Shown: positions 39,702 through 48,359 of the stretch, piece after piece
Position numbering within the stretch: position 1 is the stretch's first letter
Layout: each line of letters starts with the position of its first letter
Assembly (NCBI RefSeq): GCF_039542905.1
Contig: NZ_BAABIS010000001.1
Span: forward strand, 4,154,001-4,218,000
Source of the DNA: Kitasatospora terrestris
Lineage (GTDB): Bacteria > Actinomycetota > Actinomycetes > Streptomycetales > Streptomycetaceae
Length of the DNA stretch: 64,000 nucleotides
Direction of reading: 5' to 3'
Notes under the pieces: model-generated
Databases searched by the model: none
The model's input: the letters and a program-made list of their open reading frames with translations, nothing else
Told to the model about the DNA's origin: nothing
Translations under genes and position numbers: made by a program

Positions 39702-40126
39702 GCCTGGAAAGCGTAGTCGCTGGTGGAAGCTCCAATAGCAGGCGATCCAGGGCGTGGACACTTGGACGATCCTCCAGTCTGCCCGGAGGGTCAGGCCGGC
39801 AACCGTTCTTCACCTCGCTCGGACGAGTGAAATCCGTCCGGGCCCCGAAACCCGCTCACCTCGTGTTCCGGAGGTGAAATCCGATAACGATCACTGGCGA
39901 AGCGGCCCCACGGTCAGCCATTTGGCGGTAAGAAGTGCTGTTGGACCCGATCCGGCCCCACCCCCGGACACGGCACCATGGGCGGCCCACACCCGCACTC
40001 GGCGCCGCGGGCCCGACGACCGACGCGTTCGACTTCCGTCAGCCGGACGCGCAGTCAGATGCACGCACCGCCAGTCCCGGTACCCGCCGGGCCTCCGCAG
40101 TCACCCCGCCACAGGGAGCGCCACAG
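39702..40126. other. Divergent region between purD and the SLATT gene
   Basis: No gene is seen. It holds the purD -10 (TACGCT) next to its start. At 39856-39877 there is a perfect inverted repeat TCACCTC-8 bp-GAGGTGA, a candidate operator for one or both genes. Confidence 0.5.
39856..39877. promoter_or_regulatory. Inverted repeat, candidate operator
   Basis: TCACCTC (39856-39862), GTGTTCCG, GAGGTGA (39871-39877) are perfect 7-bp arms. A two-turn dyad of this size suits a dimeric regulator; no regulator can be named. Confidence 0.4.
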
Positions 40127-40912
40127 GTGAGCCAGCCGGAAATGCAGCCCGAGGAGAGCCCCTGGGGCAAGGAGATCGGTGAGGAGGACCAGCCGACCGT
40201 GCCCGCCCAGGGCCGGACGCCGACCGGCCGCCGCACCGACCTGAGTGCCCGCCAGTTCCCCCTGGGCGACTGGGGGGAGCCGGCCGAGCGCCTGGAGGAG
40301 CTCTACCGCTGGTCCGAGGAGCGCGCCGTCGAGGCGATCGACTGGTACCGCCGGGACCGGATCTGGAAGCGCCGCTGGGCCCGGTTCCTGCGCTTCGACG
40401 CGGCGGTCTTCGGTGCGGCCGGGGTGGCCGCACCGCTGGTCGCGCTCACCGGGGTGATCCACCACGCCGCCGAGTGGGGGTACCTCGGCCTCGCGCTCTC
40501 CGGCGCCTGCCTGCTCGCCGACCGCGCCTTCGGCCTGACCTCCGGCTGGATGCGGGACGTCTCCACCGCGCAGGCCCTGCAGCGGCGGCTGGAGGCCTTC
40601 CAGTTCGACTGGGCCTCGGAGTGCGTGCGCGAGGTGCTCGGCCCCACCGAGGGCACCGCGGGCGAGGCCGCCGAGCGCTGCCTCGGGGTGCTGCGGCGCT
40701 TCTGCGAGGACGTCTCCGACATGGTCCGCTCCGAGACCTCGGAGTGGATGCTGGAGTTCCGTGCCGGGATGAGCCGGCTGCCCACCCAGGTGCCCGGCGC
40801 CTGGGCCGGCCGCAGCGAGGGCGGCCCGGGCGCCCAGGTCCGCGTCCTGCCGCCGCCCGGCACCCGGCCCACCATGCCGCGCCAGCGGCCGCCGGAGGGC
40901 CCGCTGCGCTGA
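40127..40912 (+). CDS. SLATT domain protein (two-helix membrane effector-like)
   Basis: A 261-residue protein. A proline/charge-rich N-terminus (1-45) leads to the SLATT pattern: a helix LEELYRWSEERAVEAIDWYRRDRIWKR split by sense residues, then two membrane helices (about 92-110 and 117-138) with a short loop. A long cytoplasmic helix follows (STAQALQRRLEAFQFDW and onward to about 215), then a proline-rich tail. SLATT domains occur as predicted pore-forming effectors in nucleotide-signalling conflict systems. No cyclase, SLOG or NTPase partner is nearby, so a housekeeping role is equally possible. GTG 40127 follows AGGGAG. Confidence 0.72.
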   Translation: MSQPEMQPEESPWGKEIGEEDQPTVPAQGRTPTGRRTDLSARQFPLGDWGEPAERLEELYRWSEERAVEAIDWYRRDRIWKRRWARFLRFDAAVFGAAGVAAPLVALTGVIHHAAEWGYLGLALSGACLLADRAFGLTSGWMRDVSTAQALQRRLEAFQFDWASECVREVLGPTEGTAGEAAERCLGVLRRFCEDVSDMVRSETSEWMLEFRAGMSRLPTQVPGAWAGRSEGGPGAQVRVLPPPGTRPTMPRQRPPEGPLR

Positions 40913-40949
40913 GCGGGACCGGACCCGGCCGGATCTGCCGGGCCGGCCG

Positions 40950-41597
40950 CTAGGCGAAGACGACCATCGACCCCTGCGTGACGCTGCGGGTGGCCGCCGC
41001 GTAGAGGCCGGCCCAGGCGTGCCGCTCGCGCGCGTAGGGGTGGAGGTCGTCGATCGGCGGCCCGAACGGCTGCTCCAGCTCGGTCGGCCCCAACGGCCGG
41101 GTCGGCACGGGCGGGTTGAGCACGTCGATACCCAACACCGGTGCCACCGCCTGCAGTTCCCGCAGCAGCCCGAACGAGGAGCCGAGCGGGCCACCGGCCG
41201 CCAGCAGGCCGTCGTCCACCAGCGGCAGCTGGAAGTCGACCGGGACGTAGGCGCCGGCGTGGTCGAAGTGCCAGACCAGGTGCGACTGCTCGGCCGTGGA
41301 CTCGAACATCTCCAGCAGCTGCTCGTAGTCGCCGCCGAGCGCGTCCACCGGGGTGATCTCGAAGCCGGTGATGCCCAACAGGTAGGCCCGGCGCAGGAAG
41401 TGGAGCGAGTCGTAGTCGAAGGCGGCTATCGGCTCCACCTCGCCGCTGAACCCCGGCACGTACTGGTGGACCGGGACGGCCGGCAGGCCGTTCGAGGCCA
41501 GCACGCCGTTGTAGCGGTCGAGGTCGTCCCGGAAGGGGTTCTCCGGGCTGTGGGTCAGGACGTCCACGAGCGGGACGAGCCAGAGGTCGCAGGCCAT
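40950..41597 (-). CDS. Conserved hypothetical protein
   Basis: A 215-residue soluble protein I cannot place in a family with a function. It starts MACDLWLVPLVDVLTHSPEN and has an acidic, aromatic-rich centre (FDYDSLHFLRRAYLLGITGF, VWHFDHAGAYVPVDFQLPL). The composition and paired hydrophobic strands suggest a compact alpha/beta domain like small immunity or DUF1877-type proteins; that is only a guess. ATG 41595-41597 has GGAGGAGG about 10 bases upstream. It lies 44 bp behind a GntR gene in the same direction, so the two may be cotranscribed. Confidence 0.7.
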   Translation of the reverse strand: MACDLWLVPLVDVLTHSPENPFRDDLDRYNGVLASNGLPAVPVHQYVPGFSGEVEPIAAFDYDSLHFLRRAYLLGITGFEITPVDALGGDYEQLLEMFESTAEQSHLVWHFDHAGAYVPVDFQLPLVDDGLLAAGGPLGSSFGLLRELQAVAPVLGIDVLNPPVPTRPLGPTELEQPFGPPIDDLHPYARERHAWAGLYAAATRSVTQGSMVVFA

Positions 41598-41641
41598 GGC
41601 CGGCTCATCCTCCTCCGAGAGGCGGGCAACGACGGCTCACC

Positions 41642-42610
41642 CTACCGGCCGGGCGCGGGCTCCCCGCTCCCCCCTCCGAACCGGCCCAGCGGATGCGGCG
41701 GCCCCTCCAGCCGGCCCGGCGGCAGATGCCTGGGCATCGGCACCCGGCCCAGCCCGACCTCGGTCACCGTCTCGGCGACCACCTCCGCGACCACCTCGCC
41801 CGACGCCTGCTCCGCCGGACCCCCGAGGGGCTGCTCCGGCACCAGCGGCGGCGTCTCCGGGTCGCGCAGCAGGGGCAGCACCGCCACCGACTCCAGCGTC
41901 CTGCCGAGCAGCCGGGCCAGCAGCCGGACGGTGAACAGGTTGTAGTCGTTGATGATCCGGTGCGCGCCGGCCTGGTCCCGGTCCTCGATCCGGTCGACCA
42001 GCTCGCCGTGCCGGTCCCAGCAGACCCCGCTCAGGTCGCCGGCCGCCCGCAGGTGCGGGGCGGCGAACATCCAGGACTGCACCCGCAGCCAGCCCAGGTA
42101 CCCGGCGATCCGGTCGTTGCACAGCAGCGCCGCCGCCTCCTGCCAGAACCGCAGGTCGCAGCCGACCAGCACGTCCAGCTGGCCGGAGCGCGAGGCGCGC
42201 ACCGCGGCGTCCGCCCGGCGGCGCAGCGAGGACAGCCGCGCCCAGTCGTACCGGCCGATCCGGCCGGACAGGTGGCGCAGCGCGTTGTCGGTCAGCAGCG
42301 TGCGGGCCTCGAAGATCTCCAGGAAGTCGTCCCAGTCGAAGGACGGGACGGTGAAGCCGCGGTGGTGCTCGGCGGTGAGCAGCCCCTGGGCGGCCAGGTC
42401 CACCAGCGCCTCGCGCGCCGGGGTGGCGGAGACGCCGTACAGGTCGGCGATCTCCTTCACGGTGAAGTTCCGGCCGGCCGGGAAACGGCCCGCCATCAGC
42501 TCCTCGCGCAGGGCGTCGGCGATCTGCTCCCGGAGGCTGTTGCGGCGGATCGCCGACCGACCGTCGCCGGAACGGCTCGCCGAACTCCCGAACAGGCCGC
42601 TGCCGACCAT
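41642..42610 (-). CDS. GntR-family transcriptional regulator (FadR/FCD type)
   Basis: A 322-residue regulator. The winged helix-turn-helix lies at about 25-90 (LREQIADALREELMAGRFPA, VKEIADLYGVSATPAREALV, AQGLLTAEHHRGF). The all-helical ligand-binding FCD domain follows at about 100-240, with HGELVDRIEDRDQAGAHRII. An unusual proline/glycine-rich tail of about 60 residues ends the protein. FCD regulators sense small organic acids. ATG 42608-42610 (or GTG 42611-42613) follows GGGAGGGGG. The adjacent nitrilase-family gene is a possible target. Confidence 0.82.
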   Translation of the reverse strand: MVGSGLFGSSASRSGDGRSAIRRNSLREQIADALREELMAGRFPAGRNFTVKEIADLYGVSATPAREALVDLAAQGLLTAEHHRGFTVPSFDWDDFLEIFEARTLLTDNALRHLSGRIGRYDWARLSSLRRRADAAVRASRSGQLDVLVGCDLRFWQEAAALLCNDRIAGYLGWLRVQSWMFAAPHLRAAGDLSGVCWDRHGELVDRIEDRDQAGAHRIINDYNLFTVRLLARLLGRTLESVAVLPLLRDPETPPLVPEQPLGGPAEQASGEVVAEVVAETVTEVGLGRVPMPRHLPPGRLEGPPHPLGRFGGGSGEPAPGR

Positions 42611-42795
42611 CACCCACCCCCTCCCGCCCCGCCTGCCCGACCCCGGTCGTGCTCGCAAAATCGCGCACAGGGTACCCAACGGCCCCAATCCGGACCAAGC
42701 CCCCCGCTCGCGCGCCGCCGGAGCGGGCCCCGGGCCGGGCCCCGGGCGGGCCCTCGGCGGCGAGCCCGGCGACGCGCGGGCCGGTGGTGCGCGTG

Positions 42796-43593
42796 CTAGC
42801 GCTGGACGGGGGCCGGGATGCCGAGCAGGCGGTCCCGGTGCACCGGGAACTCGGCGCGGGCCTTGGCCACCTCCGCCGGGTCGAACTCCACCGTCAGCAC
42901 CTGCTCGTCCGCGCCCGCCTCGGCCAGCACCCGGCCCCACGGGTCCACCACGATGCTGTGCCCGCCCTGCTCGACGCCGCCGTGCGTCCCCGCGGTGTTG
43001 CAGGCCAGCACGTACGCCTGCTCCTCCACCGCGCGGGCCCGGGCCAGCAGCGTCCAGTGCTCCACCCGCCGGGCCGGCCACGCCGCCGGGACCACCAGCA
43101 GCTCCGCACCGGCGTCCAGCAGCGCCCGGAACAGCTCCGGGAAGCGCAGGTCGTAGCAGGTCGCCAGGCCCAGCGTGGCGAAGTCGGCGGCGGCCGTGAC
43201 GATCTCCTGCCCGGCGCCCATCACCACGGCCTCGCCGCTGTCGAAGCCGAAGCGGTGGATCTTGCGGTAGGTGTGCACCAGCTCGCCGTCCGGGGCGAAC
43301 AGCAGCGAGGTGTTGTAGATCGGCCCGTCCGGATCCCGTTCGACGATCGACCCGGCGTGCAGCCAGGCCCCGATCGACTTCGCCGCCGCCGACATCGCCT
43401 CCGCGGTCGGCCCGTCCAGCGGCTCGGCGCCGTCGGACCACAGCTCGTACGCGAAGCCGCCCAGCGGCCACAGCTCGGGCAGCACGACCAGGTCGGCGCC
43501 CGCCTGGGCACGGACCACGGCCGCCGCCCGGGCCCGCCGCTCGGCGGCCGGCTCGGCGTCGGAGACCGCGAGTTGGATCAATGAAGCGCGCAC
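42796..43593 (-). CDS. Carbon-nitrogen hydrolase (nitrilase superfamily)
   Basis: A 265-residue hydrolase with the Glu-Lys-Cys triad of the superfamily: E in VVLPELWPLGG (about residue 40), K in YRKIHRFGFDSGE and C in TCYDLRFPELFR. Its single-domain length and the TCYDLRFPE motif match the omega-amidase/Nit2-like branch, which cleans up deaminated glutathione or 2-oxo-glutaramate in the cytoplasm; exact substrate is not decided by sequence. GTG 43591-43593 is chosen because VRASLIQLAV is the usual first strand. It is divergent from a mycothiol-dependent enzyme gene. Confidence 0.87.
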   Translation of the reverse strand: MRASLIQLAVSDAEPAAERRARAAAVVRAQAGADLVVLPELWPLGGFAYELWSDGAEPLDGPTAEAMSAAAKSIGAWLHAGSIVERDPDGPIYNTSLLFAPDGELVHTYRKIHRFGFDSGEAVVMGAGQEIVTAAADFATLGLATCYDLRFPELFRALLDAGAELLVVPAAWPARRVEHWTLLARARAVEEQAYVLACNTAGTHGGVEQGGHSIVVDPWGRVLAEAGADEQVLTVEFDPAEVAKARAEFPVHRDRLLGIPAPVQR

Positions 43594-43749
43594 AGTACCA
43601 CCGTCCACGGCAAGAGTCCTACGATCGTCACCCGAAAGCGCTGCCCTGCGCTCACCGGGCAGCGTAACGTGCCGGTAGCGCGTCCGCCCGGAGGTCCCGA
43701 CGGCCCGGGGCGGCGCCGGACGGAAGCTGACGGAGGGCCGGAGATTCCC

Positions 43750-44583
43750 GTGACGGACAACCAGACCGTGCAGGCGCACATCGACGCGTGGACCCACTCC
43801 ATCGAAGCGATATCCGAGCTGCTCGCCCCGCTCCCCACCGACGCGTGGAACCGCCCCACCGAGTGCCCCGGCTGGTCGGTCCGCGACGTCGTCTCGCACA
43901 TCATCGGCTTCGAGTCCGAGCTGCTCGGCGACCCCCGGCCGATCCACGCCCTCCCGAGCGACCTGCGGCACGTCACCACCGAGACCGCCCGCTACCTGGA
44001 GCTGCCGGTCGACAAGCGGCGCTGCCACACCCCCGTCGAGATCACCAGCGAGCTCGAGTACACGATCATCCGGCGCTCGCGCGCCCTGCGGAACGCCCGC
44101 CACCAGCCCACCGACCTGGTCCGCCTGCCGCTCGGCCCGCAGGGCGAGGAGGTCCCGTACGTCGAGCTGCTGCGCAAGCGCGTCTTCGACGTCTGGGTGC
44201 ACGAGCAGGACCTCCGCCGCGCCCTGCGCGAGCCCGGCAACCTGGCCTCCCCCGGTGCCCTGGTCACCCGCGACCTGCTGCTCTCCGGCCTCCCGCTGGT
44301 CGTCGCCAAGCAGGCCGGCGCCCCGGCCGGCACCACCCTCGCCGTCGAGGTCACCGGCCCGGTGGAGTTCCTGCGCACCGTCCGCGTCGACGCGGACGGG
44401 CGCGGCACCGCCGACGAGTCGGTGACCCTCGCCCCGGACGCCCGGCTCACCCTCGACTGGGAGACCTACCTCCGCCTCGCCTGCGGCCGCGTCCGCCCCG
44501 AGGCAGTCACGGACCGTGTCCACATCCAGGGCGACCACGAACTGTCGACGAGGGTCCTGGCCAACTTCTCACTGACGCCCTAA
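43750..44583 (+). CDS. Maleylpyruvate-isomerase-family, mycothiol-dependent enzyme
   Basis: A 277-residue protein of the same broad family as that at 24938-25738. The DinB-like helical domain carries ECPGWSVRDVVSHIIGFE and VFDVWVHEQDLRRAL with the metal-binding histidines. The C-terminal domain (about 175-277) ends with VHIQGDHELSTRVLANFSLTP, as in actinobacterial MDMPI proteins. It probably uses mycothiol in thiol transfer or isomerisation; substrate unknown. GTG 43750 has GGAG about 9 bases upstream. It is divergent from the nitrilase-family gene. Confidence 0.8.
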   Translation: MTDNQTVQAHIDAWTHSIEAISELLAPLPTDAWNRPTECPGWSVRDVVSHIIGFESELLGDPRPIHALPSDLRHVTTETARYLELPVDKRRCHTPVEITSELEYTIIRRSRALRNARHQPTDLVRLPLGPQGEEVPYVELLRKRVFDVWVHEQDLRRALREPGNLASPGALVTRDLLLSGLPLVVAKQAGAPAGTTLAVEVTGPVEFLRTVRVDADGRGTADESVTLAPDARLTLDWETYLRLACGRVRPEAVTDRVHIQGDHELSTRVLANFSLTP

Positions 44584-44736
44584 TCAGACGGGTTACATGT
44601 GACTAGTGGCATTGGTCGTTAGAACACTCCGGTGCCGCACTTCGCACCTCCGCACGGCGACGGCTGGCCGTCGCCCTCACCCGTTCGGCCTCGTTTGACC
44701 GGGCAGCCCATCACCGAGAGTGAAGGAGGGGCTGCC

Positions 44737-45558
44737 TTGAAGAACGAGGCCGACATGGTGCTGGTGCACTCCAGCTTCCCCGTCACGGGTCAACCGATCC
44801 GGGTCGTGGTCATCGACGGCGACCCGTGGTTCGCGACCGCGGACGTCTGCAGGATCCTCGGCATCGCCAACCCGCGCGACGCCGCCGGCGGTCTCCGGCC
44901 GGAGCACCGGCAGACCGTGAATACCGTCGGCATTACCGTCGCCGAAACCGACGGTAATACCGAACCCGCAGGTCAGCTGCCCCGCAGGCGCGGAAACCCG
45001 GTCCTCGGCGTGATCAGCGAGGCGGGGCTGTACACGCTCCTGATGCGATCGAACAAGCACGCCGCGCGGCCGTTCCAGGAATGGGTGACCGGTGACCTCC
45101 TGCCGTCGATCCGACGGGGCGACGCGGACGTCCCGTGGCACCGGGAGCGGATGGCCGAGACCCTCGCCGAGGCGATCGGGCAGCGGGTGGACGTGCTCGC
45201 CGAGTTCGACCACGACACCGCGTTCGCGATCAACGTTCGCTCGGACGGGACGGTGCACTGCCGGCACGGCGAGATGGAGTTCGTGGTGCCCGCGCCCGAG
45301 GAGGACAGCGGGCCGCCGTACGGCGGGTACTTCCGCTGCCCGAGCGTGGAGCGGGTGGGGATCCGCGGCGGCCGGGCGCTCCCCCGGTGCGCCAAGCTGA
45401 AGCTGGTGGACCTGACCACGCACCTGGCGCACGCGCGGCTCCAGGAGCCCCGCCGCCAGCCGGACGGCGGCCCGCTGCTGTTCGAGTACGGCAGGGCCCG
45501 GATCCACGGCGAGGCGCCGGACATCGCGGCGCTGCTCAGGGAGATGGGCGAGCTGTAG
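44737..45558 (+). CDS. BRO-N domain DNA-binding-type protein
   Basis: A 273-residue protein with an N-terminal BRO-N (Bro/antirepressor) domain at about 13-128: PWFATADVCRILGIANPRDA, then ISEAGLYTLLMRSNKHAARP, then FQEWVTGDLLPSIRR. Such domains are common in phage antirepressors but also occur in chromosomal streptomycete proteins. The C-terminal half has two cysteine/histidine pieces (CRHGEMEF, YFRCPSVERVG) and no known domain. TTG 44737 is chosen because GAAGGAGGGG lies 5 bases before it. The coding region holds an unusual lower-GC inverted repeat at 44932-44958. The gene is flanked by core genes, not phage genes. Confidence 0.78.
   Translation: MKNEADMVLVHSSFPVTGQPIRVVVIDGDPWFATADVCRILGIANPRDAAGGLRPEHRQTVNTVGITVAETDGNTEPAGQLPRRRGNPVLGVISEAGLYTLLMRSNKHAARPFQEWVTGDLLPSIRRGDADVPWHRERMAETLAEAIGQRVDVLAEFDHDTAFAINVRSDGTVHCRHGEMEFVVPAPEEDSGPPYGGYFRCPSVERVGIRGGRALPRCAKLKLVDLTTHLAHARLQEPRRQPDGGPLLFEYGRARIHGEAPDIAALLREMGEL
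44932..44958. repeat. Perfect inverted repeat inside the BRO-N gene
   Basis: ATTACCGTCG (44932-44941) and CGACGGTAAT (44949-44958) are separated by 7 bp. The patch uses codons ATT, ACC, AAT that are rare in this genome and encodes ITVAETDGN. It may be a recent insertion or an operator bound by the protein itself. Confidence 0.6.
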
Positions 45559-45561
45559 GAA

Positions 45562-45594
45562 GCGGCGGTTCCGGGCTCAGCCCGGGACCGCCGC
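45562..45594. terminator. Terminator between the BRO-N and MFS genes
   Basis: GCGGCGGTTCCGGGC (45562-45576) pairs with GCCCGGGACCGCCGC (45580-45594), one wobble, 3-base loop. It overlaps the stop codon of the convergent MFS gene. Confidence 0.7.
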
Positions 45595-46905
45595 GGTCTT
45601 CCGGCGCAGGCGCAGGATCATGCCGGTGCCGGCCGCCAGCGGCAGGAACTGGAAGCAGAAGGCCAGCCGGTACGCGTGGGCCGAGTAGCCGTCCCCGTCC
45701 GAGAGCAGGTCGAGCAGGACGCCGATCCCGAGCAGGGTCACCATCGCCCCGATGAAGCCGCCCATGTTGGCGATGCCGGAGGCGGTGCCCATCCGTTCGG
45801 CGGGGTTGGACGAGCGGGCGTAGTCGAGGCCGATCAGCGAGGCGGGTCCGTTGCTGCCCATCACCACCAGCAGCAGCACCAGCAGCCACGGCGGCGGATG
45901 CCCGCCCGACCAGGCCAGGGTGACGGCCCAGCCGAGCGCGGTGACGCCGAGCACGGTCAGCGTGATCGGCATCCGCAGCGCGGCGGAGCGCGAGACCAGC
46001 CGTCCGAAGAGCAGGCCGAACGCCATGCTGCTGAGCACCAGCAGGCTGAGCATGCCGCCCGCCCCGGCGCGGGTCATGCCCTGGCCCTCGACCAGGTAGG
46101 GCAGGCCCCAGAGCAGGCCGAACGCGGCGGCGGGGAAGGCGGTGGTGAAGTGCACCCACATGCCGAGCCGGGTTCCGGGCTCGCGCCAGGAGTCGCGGAT
46201 CTGCCGCCGGACCGACAGCCGGCGCACCGGCTCGACCGGGAGCACCGACGTCCCGGGCGGGCCTTCCCGCAGCAGCAGGGCGACCAGGGCGAAGACGGCC
46301 GTGCCGGCCACCGCGATGGTGCCGAAGGTGCGGGTCCAGCCCTGGCTGTGCAGGGCCTGGGCGAGGACGACCGTGGTGACCAGGTTGCCGCCGGTGCCGA
46401 CCAGGCCGGTGAGCTGGGCGACCAGCGGGTTGCGGGCGGGCGGGAACCAGCGGGCGGCGACCCGCAGGACGCTGATGAAGGTCATCGCGTCGCCGCAGCC
46501 GAGCACCGCCCGGGAGACCAGCGCGGGCCCGTACCCGGTGGAGAGCGCGAAGGCGAGCTGTCCGCCGCTCATCAGCAGGACGCCGAGCAGCAGCACCCGG
46601 CGCGGTCCGAAGCGGTCGACCAGCAGCCCGACCGGGATCTGCATGGCCGCGTAGACCAGCACCTGGAGGATCGAGAAGGTGGCGAGCGCGGACGCGCCGA
46701 TGCCGAAGCGGGCGGTGGCGTCCAGTCCGGCGACGCCGAGGCTGGTGCGGTGCACCACGGCGAGGACGTAGACGGAGCACCCGATCGCCCAGGCGGCCCA
46801 GGCGGCCCGGCCACCGGGCGGCAGGACGGCCTCGGCGGCGCGGCGGGGGCGGGGCACGGATACGGAGGGTGCGGACTGTGCGGTGCCTGCTGGGTCCACG
46901 GTCAT
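45577..46905 (-). CDS. MFS transporter
   Basis: A 442-residue protein with about twelve membrane helices and MFS signatures: VDRFGPRRVLLLGVLLMSGG between helices 2 and 3 (the A motif) and VGTGGNLVTTVVLAQ. A basic loop of about 40 residues (RRLSVRRQIRDSWREPGTR) separates the two halves. Substrate not predictable; the ERMGTASGIANMGGF segment resembles drug and metabolite exporters. ATG 46903-46905 has TAGCCT 9 bases upstream. It lies downstream of the M64 peptidase gene in the same direction, 45 bp apart. Confidence 0.85.
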   Translation of the reverse strand: MTVDPAGTAQSAPSVSVPRPRRAAEAVLPPGGRAAWAAWAIGCSVYVLAVVHRTSLGVAGLDATARFGIGASALATFSILQVLVYAAMQIPVGLLVDRFGPRRVLLLGVLLMSGGQLAFALSTGYGPALVSRAVLGCGDAMTFISVLRVAARWFPPARNPLVAQLTGLVGTGGNLVTTVVLAQALHSQGWTRTFGTIAVAGTAVFALVALLLREGPPGTSVLPVEPVRRLSVRRQIRDSWREPGTRLGMWVHFTTAFPAAAFGLLWGLPYLVEGQGMTRAGAGGMLSLLVLSSMAFGLLFGRLVSRSAALRMPITLTVLGVTALGWAVTLAWSGGHPPPWLLVLLLVVMGSNGPASLIGLDYARSSNPAERMGTASGIANMGGFIGAMVTLLGIGVLLDLLSDGDGYSAHAYRLAFCFQFLPLAAGTGMILRLRRKTAAVPG

Positions 46906-46950
46906 AGTGGAACCAGGCTAGTCATCCCATCAAATGATCAATTGTCCGGG

Positions 46951-48189
46951 TCACCCGGTGAGCGTCCAGCTCGCCGTGCGGGTCATGAACTGGTCGCGGA
47001 AGGCCTCGTCGCGCACCCAGTCGGTGGTGTCCCGGACGGTCGCCGTGACGACGGTCTTCCGACCGGGGGCCAGGGCCAGCGTCGAGGTGTCCAGCCAGGT
47101 CCGGTCGGCGGCGGTCGGTTCGACCGGCTGCCCGTCGACCGTCCAGTCGACCCGGAGCTGGCGCGGGCCGGTCAGCGGGAGCGGGTGGACGGCCAGCCGG
47201 GGGCGGCCGTCGACCGGTCCGGCGGCGGGTTCGGGCGCGTCCACCGGGCGGACCCGGCGGTAGATCTGCTCCAGGATCGCCTCCCGCGAGGGCAGGTTGT
47301 ACGTGCCGCCCAGGGTGCGCATCACCGAGTCCGGGGTGGGCCGGTACAGGCCGTTGGCGCTGCGGTACGCACCGACCGGGCCGCCGCCGTCCGGCGAGGG
47401 GGCGTCCAGCCAGCGCCACCACTTGGTGTGGGTCCGGCGCATCTCGTCCGCGTCCGCGGTGGACAGGTTGGGGTAGTCCGGGTCGGTCGGGGCGCTGTCG
47501 TACTCGTCGCCCAGGTCGCCGATGGTGTGGCCTATCTCGTGCTGGATGATCCGCCCGGCGTCCGGGCTGCCGCCGGCCAGCGTGGTCACCCCGGTGCCGC
47601 CGGCGCCGCCGTACTCGGTGGAGTTGGCCAGCGCGATCAGGTACTGCGGCCCCTCGCCCTCGCCTGCGTACCGGGCGGTGGCGTTCTCGTCGGCGCAGAG
47701 CAGCCGGGCGGTGCCCTCGCACCAGAAGTGCATGCCCAGCGGGGTGCTGGTGGAGCGGCCGGCGCTCTCGCTCTCGGCGATGCCCGAGACGGTGGAGACC
47801 ACGTCCACCCGCCTTATGTTGAAGAACGACTGGTACGAGCGGAACGGCTCGATCTCCAGCAGCGCCCGCCAGGTCCGGTCGGCCTGATCCCGGAAGAGCG
47901 GCTGCTGGGCGTCGGTGTACCCGTCGCCCAGCAGCACCAGGGTGATCCGGTTGCCCGGGTCGCCGGAGAGCTTCAGGTCGACGGTGGGCGCCGCGCCGGG
48001 GGCGCGCAGGTCGGCGGCGCGGGGCCGGTTCGGCGGGACGGCGCGGTCGGTCACCGGGCCGACCGGGGGTCCTATCACCGCGGACGGGGCGGGCGACGCC
48101 AGCTCCAGAACCGCGGGCAGCACCGCCGCGGCGGCGAGCACCAGGGCGGCGGCGGTCCGCATCACGGGGCCGGGATTGCCAGGCGTCAT
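46951..48189 (-). CDS. Secreted M64 (IgA-peptidase-like) metallopeptidase
   Basis: A 412-residue protein. The signal sequence or membrane anchor is at about 9-33. The peptidase domain (about 80-300) shows LVLLGDGYTDAQQ and RVDVVSTVSGIAESES, then HEIGH (217-221) followed by GDLGDEY, the M64 zinc site. A C-terminal beta domain (about 320-412) ends the protein. M64 members were first described as bacterial IgA peptidases; in soil actinomycetes they more likely degrade environmental proteins. ATG 48187-48189 has GGAGGG about 10 bases upstream. Confidence 0.86.
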   Translation of the reverse strand: MTPGNPGPVMRTAAALVLAAAAVLPAVLELASPAPSAVIGPPVGPVTDRAVPPNRPRAADLRAPGAAPTVDLKLSGDPGNRITLVLLGDGYTDAQQPLFRDQADRTWRALLEIEPFRSYQSFFNIRRVDVVSTVSGIAESESAGRSTSTPLGMHFWCEGTARLLCADENATARYAGEGEGPQYLIALANSTEYGGAGGTGVTTLAGGSPDAGRIIQHEIGHTIGDLGDEYDSAPTDPDYPNLSTADADEMRRTHTKWWRWLDAPSPDGGGPVGAYRSANGLYRPTPDSVMRTLGGTYNLPSREAILEQIYRRVRPVDAPEPAAGPVDGRPRLAVHPLPLTGPRQLRVDWTVDGQPVEPTAADRTWLDTSTLALAPGRKTVVTATVRDTTDWVRDEAFRDQFMTRTASWTLTG

Positions 48190-48359
48190 ACGCGGGCGCC
48201 CTCCGTACGACGGCCACCCGGCGGGACGCGCGGGTGGGTGGTCGCACAGACGTACCCATGGACGGCGCACACGGCTCGCCGCGTGCCCCCGGCTCCCCCG
48301 CGCGGCCCAACCGGACGACCCGCCCGGCCCTCCCGGGAGGCGCCCGGGGGGCGCGGCCG

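Noticed and set aside
44737..45558. Prophage remnant around the BRO-N gene
   Set aside because: Neighbours are ordinary metabolic and transport genes, and no integrase, capsid or attachment repeats are visible.
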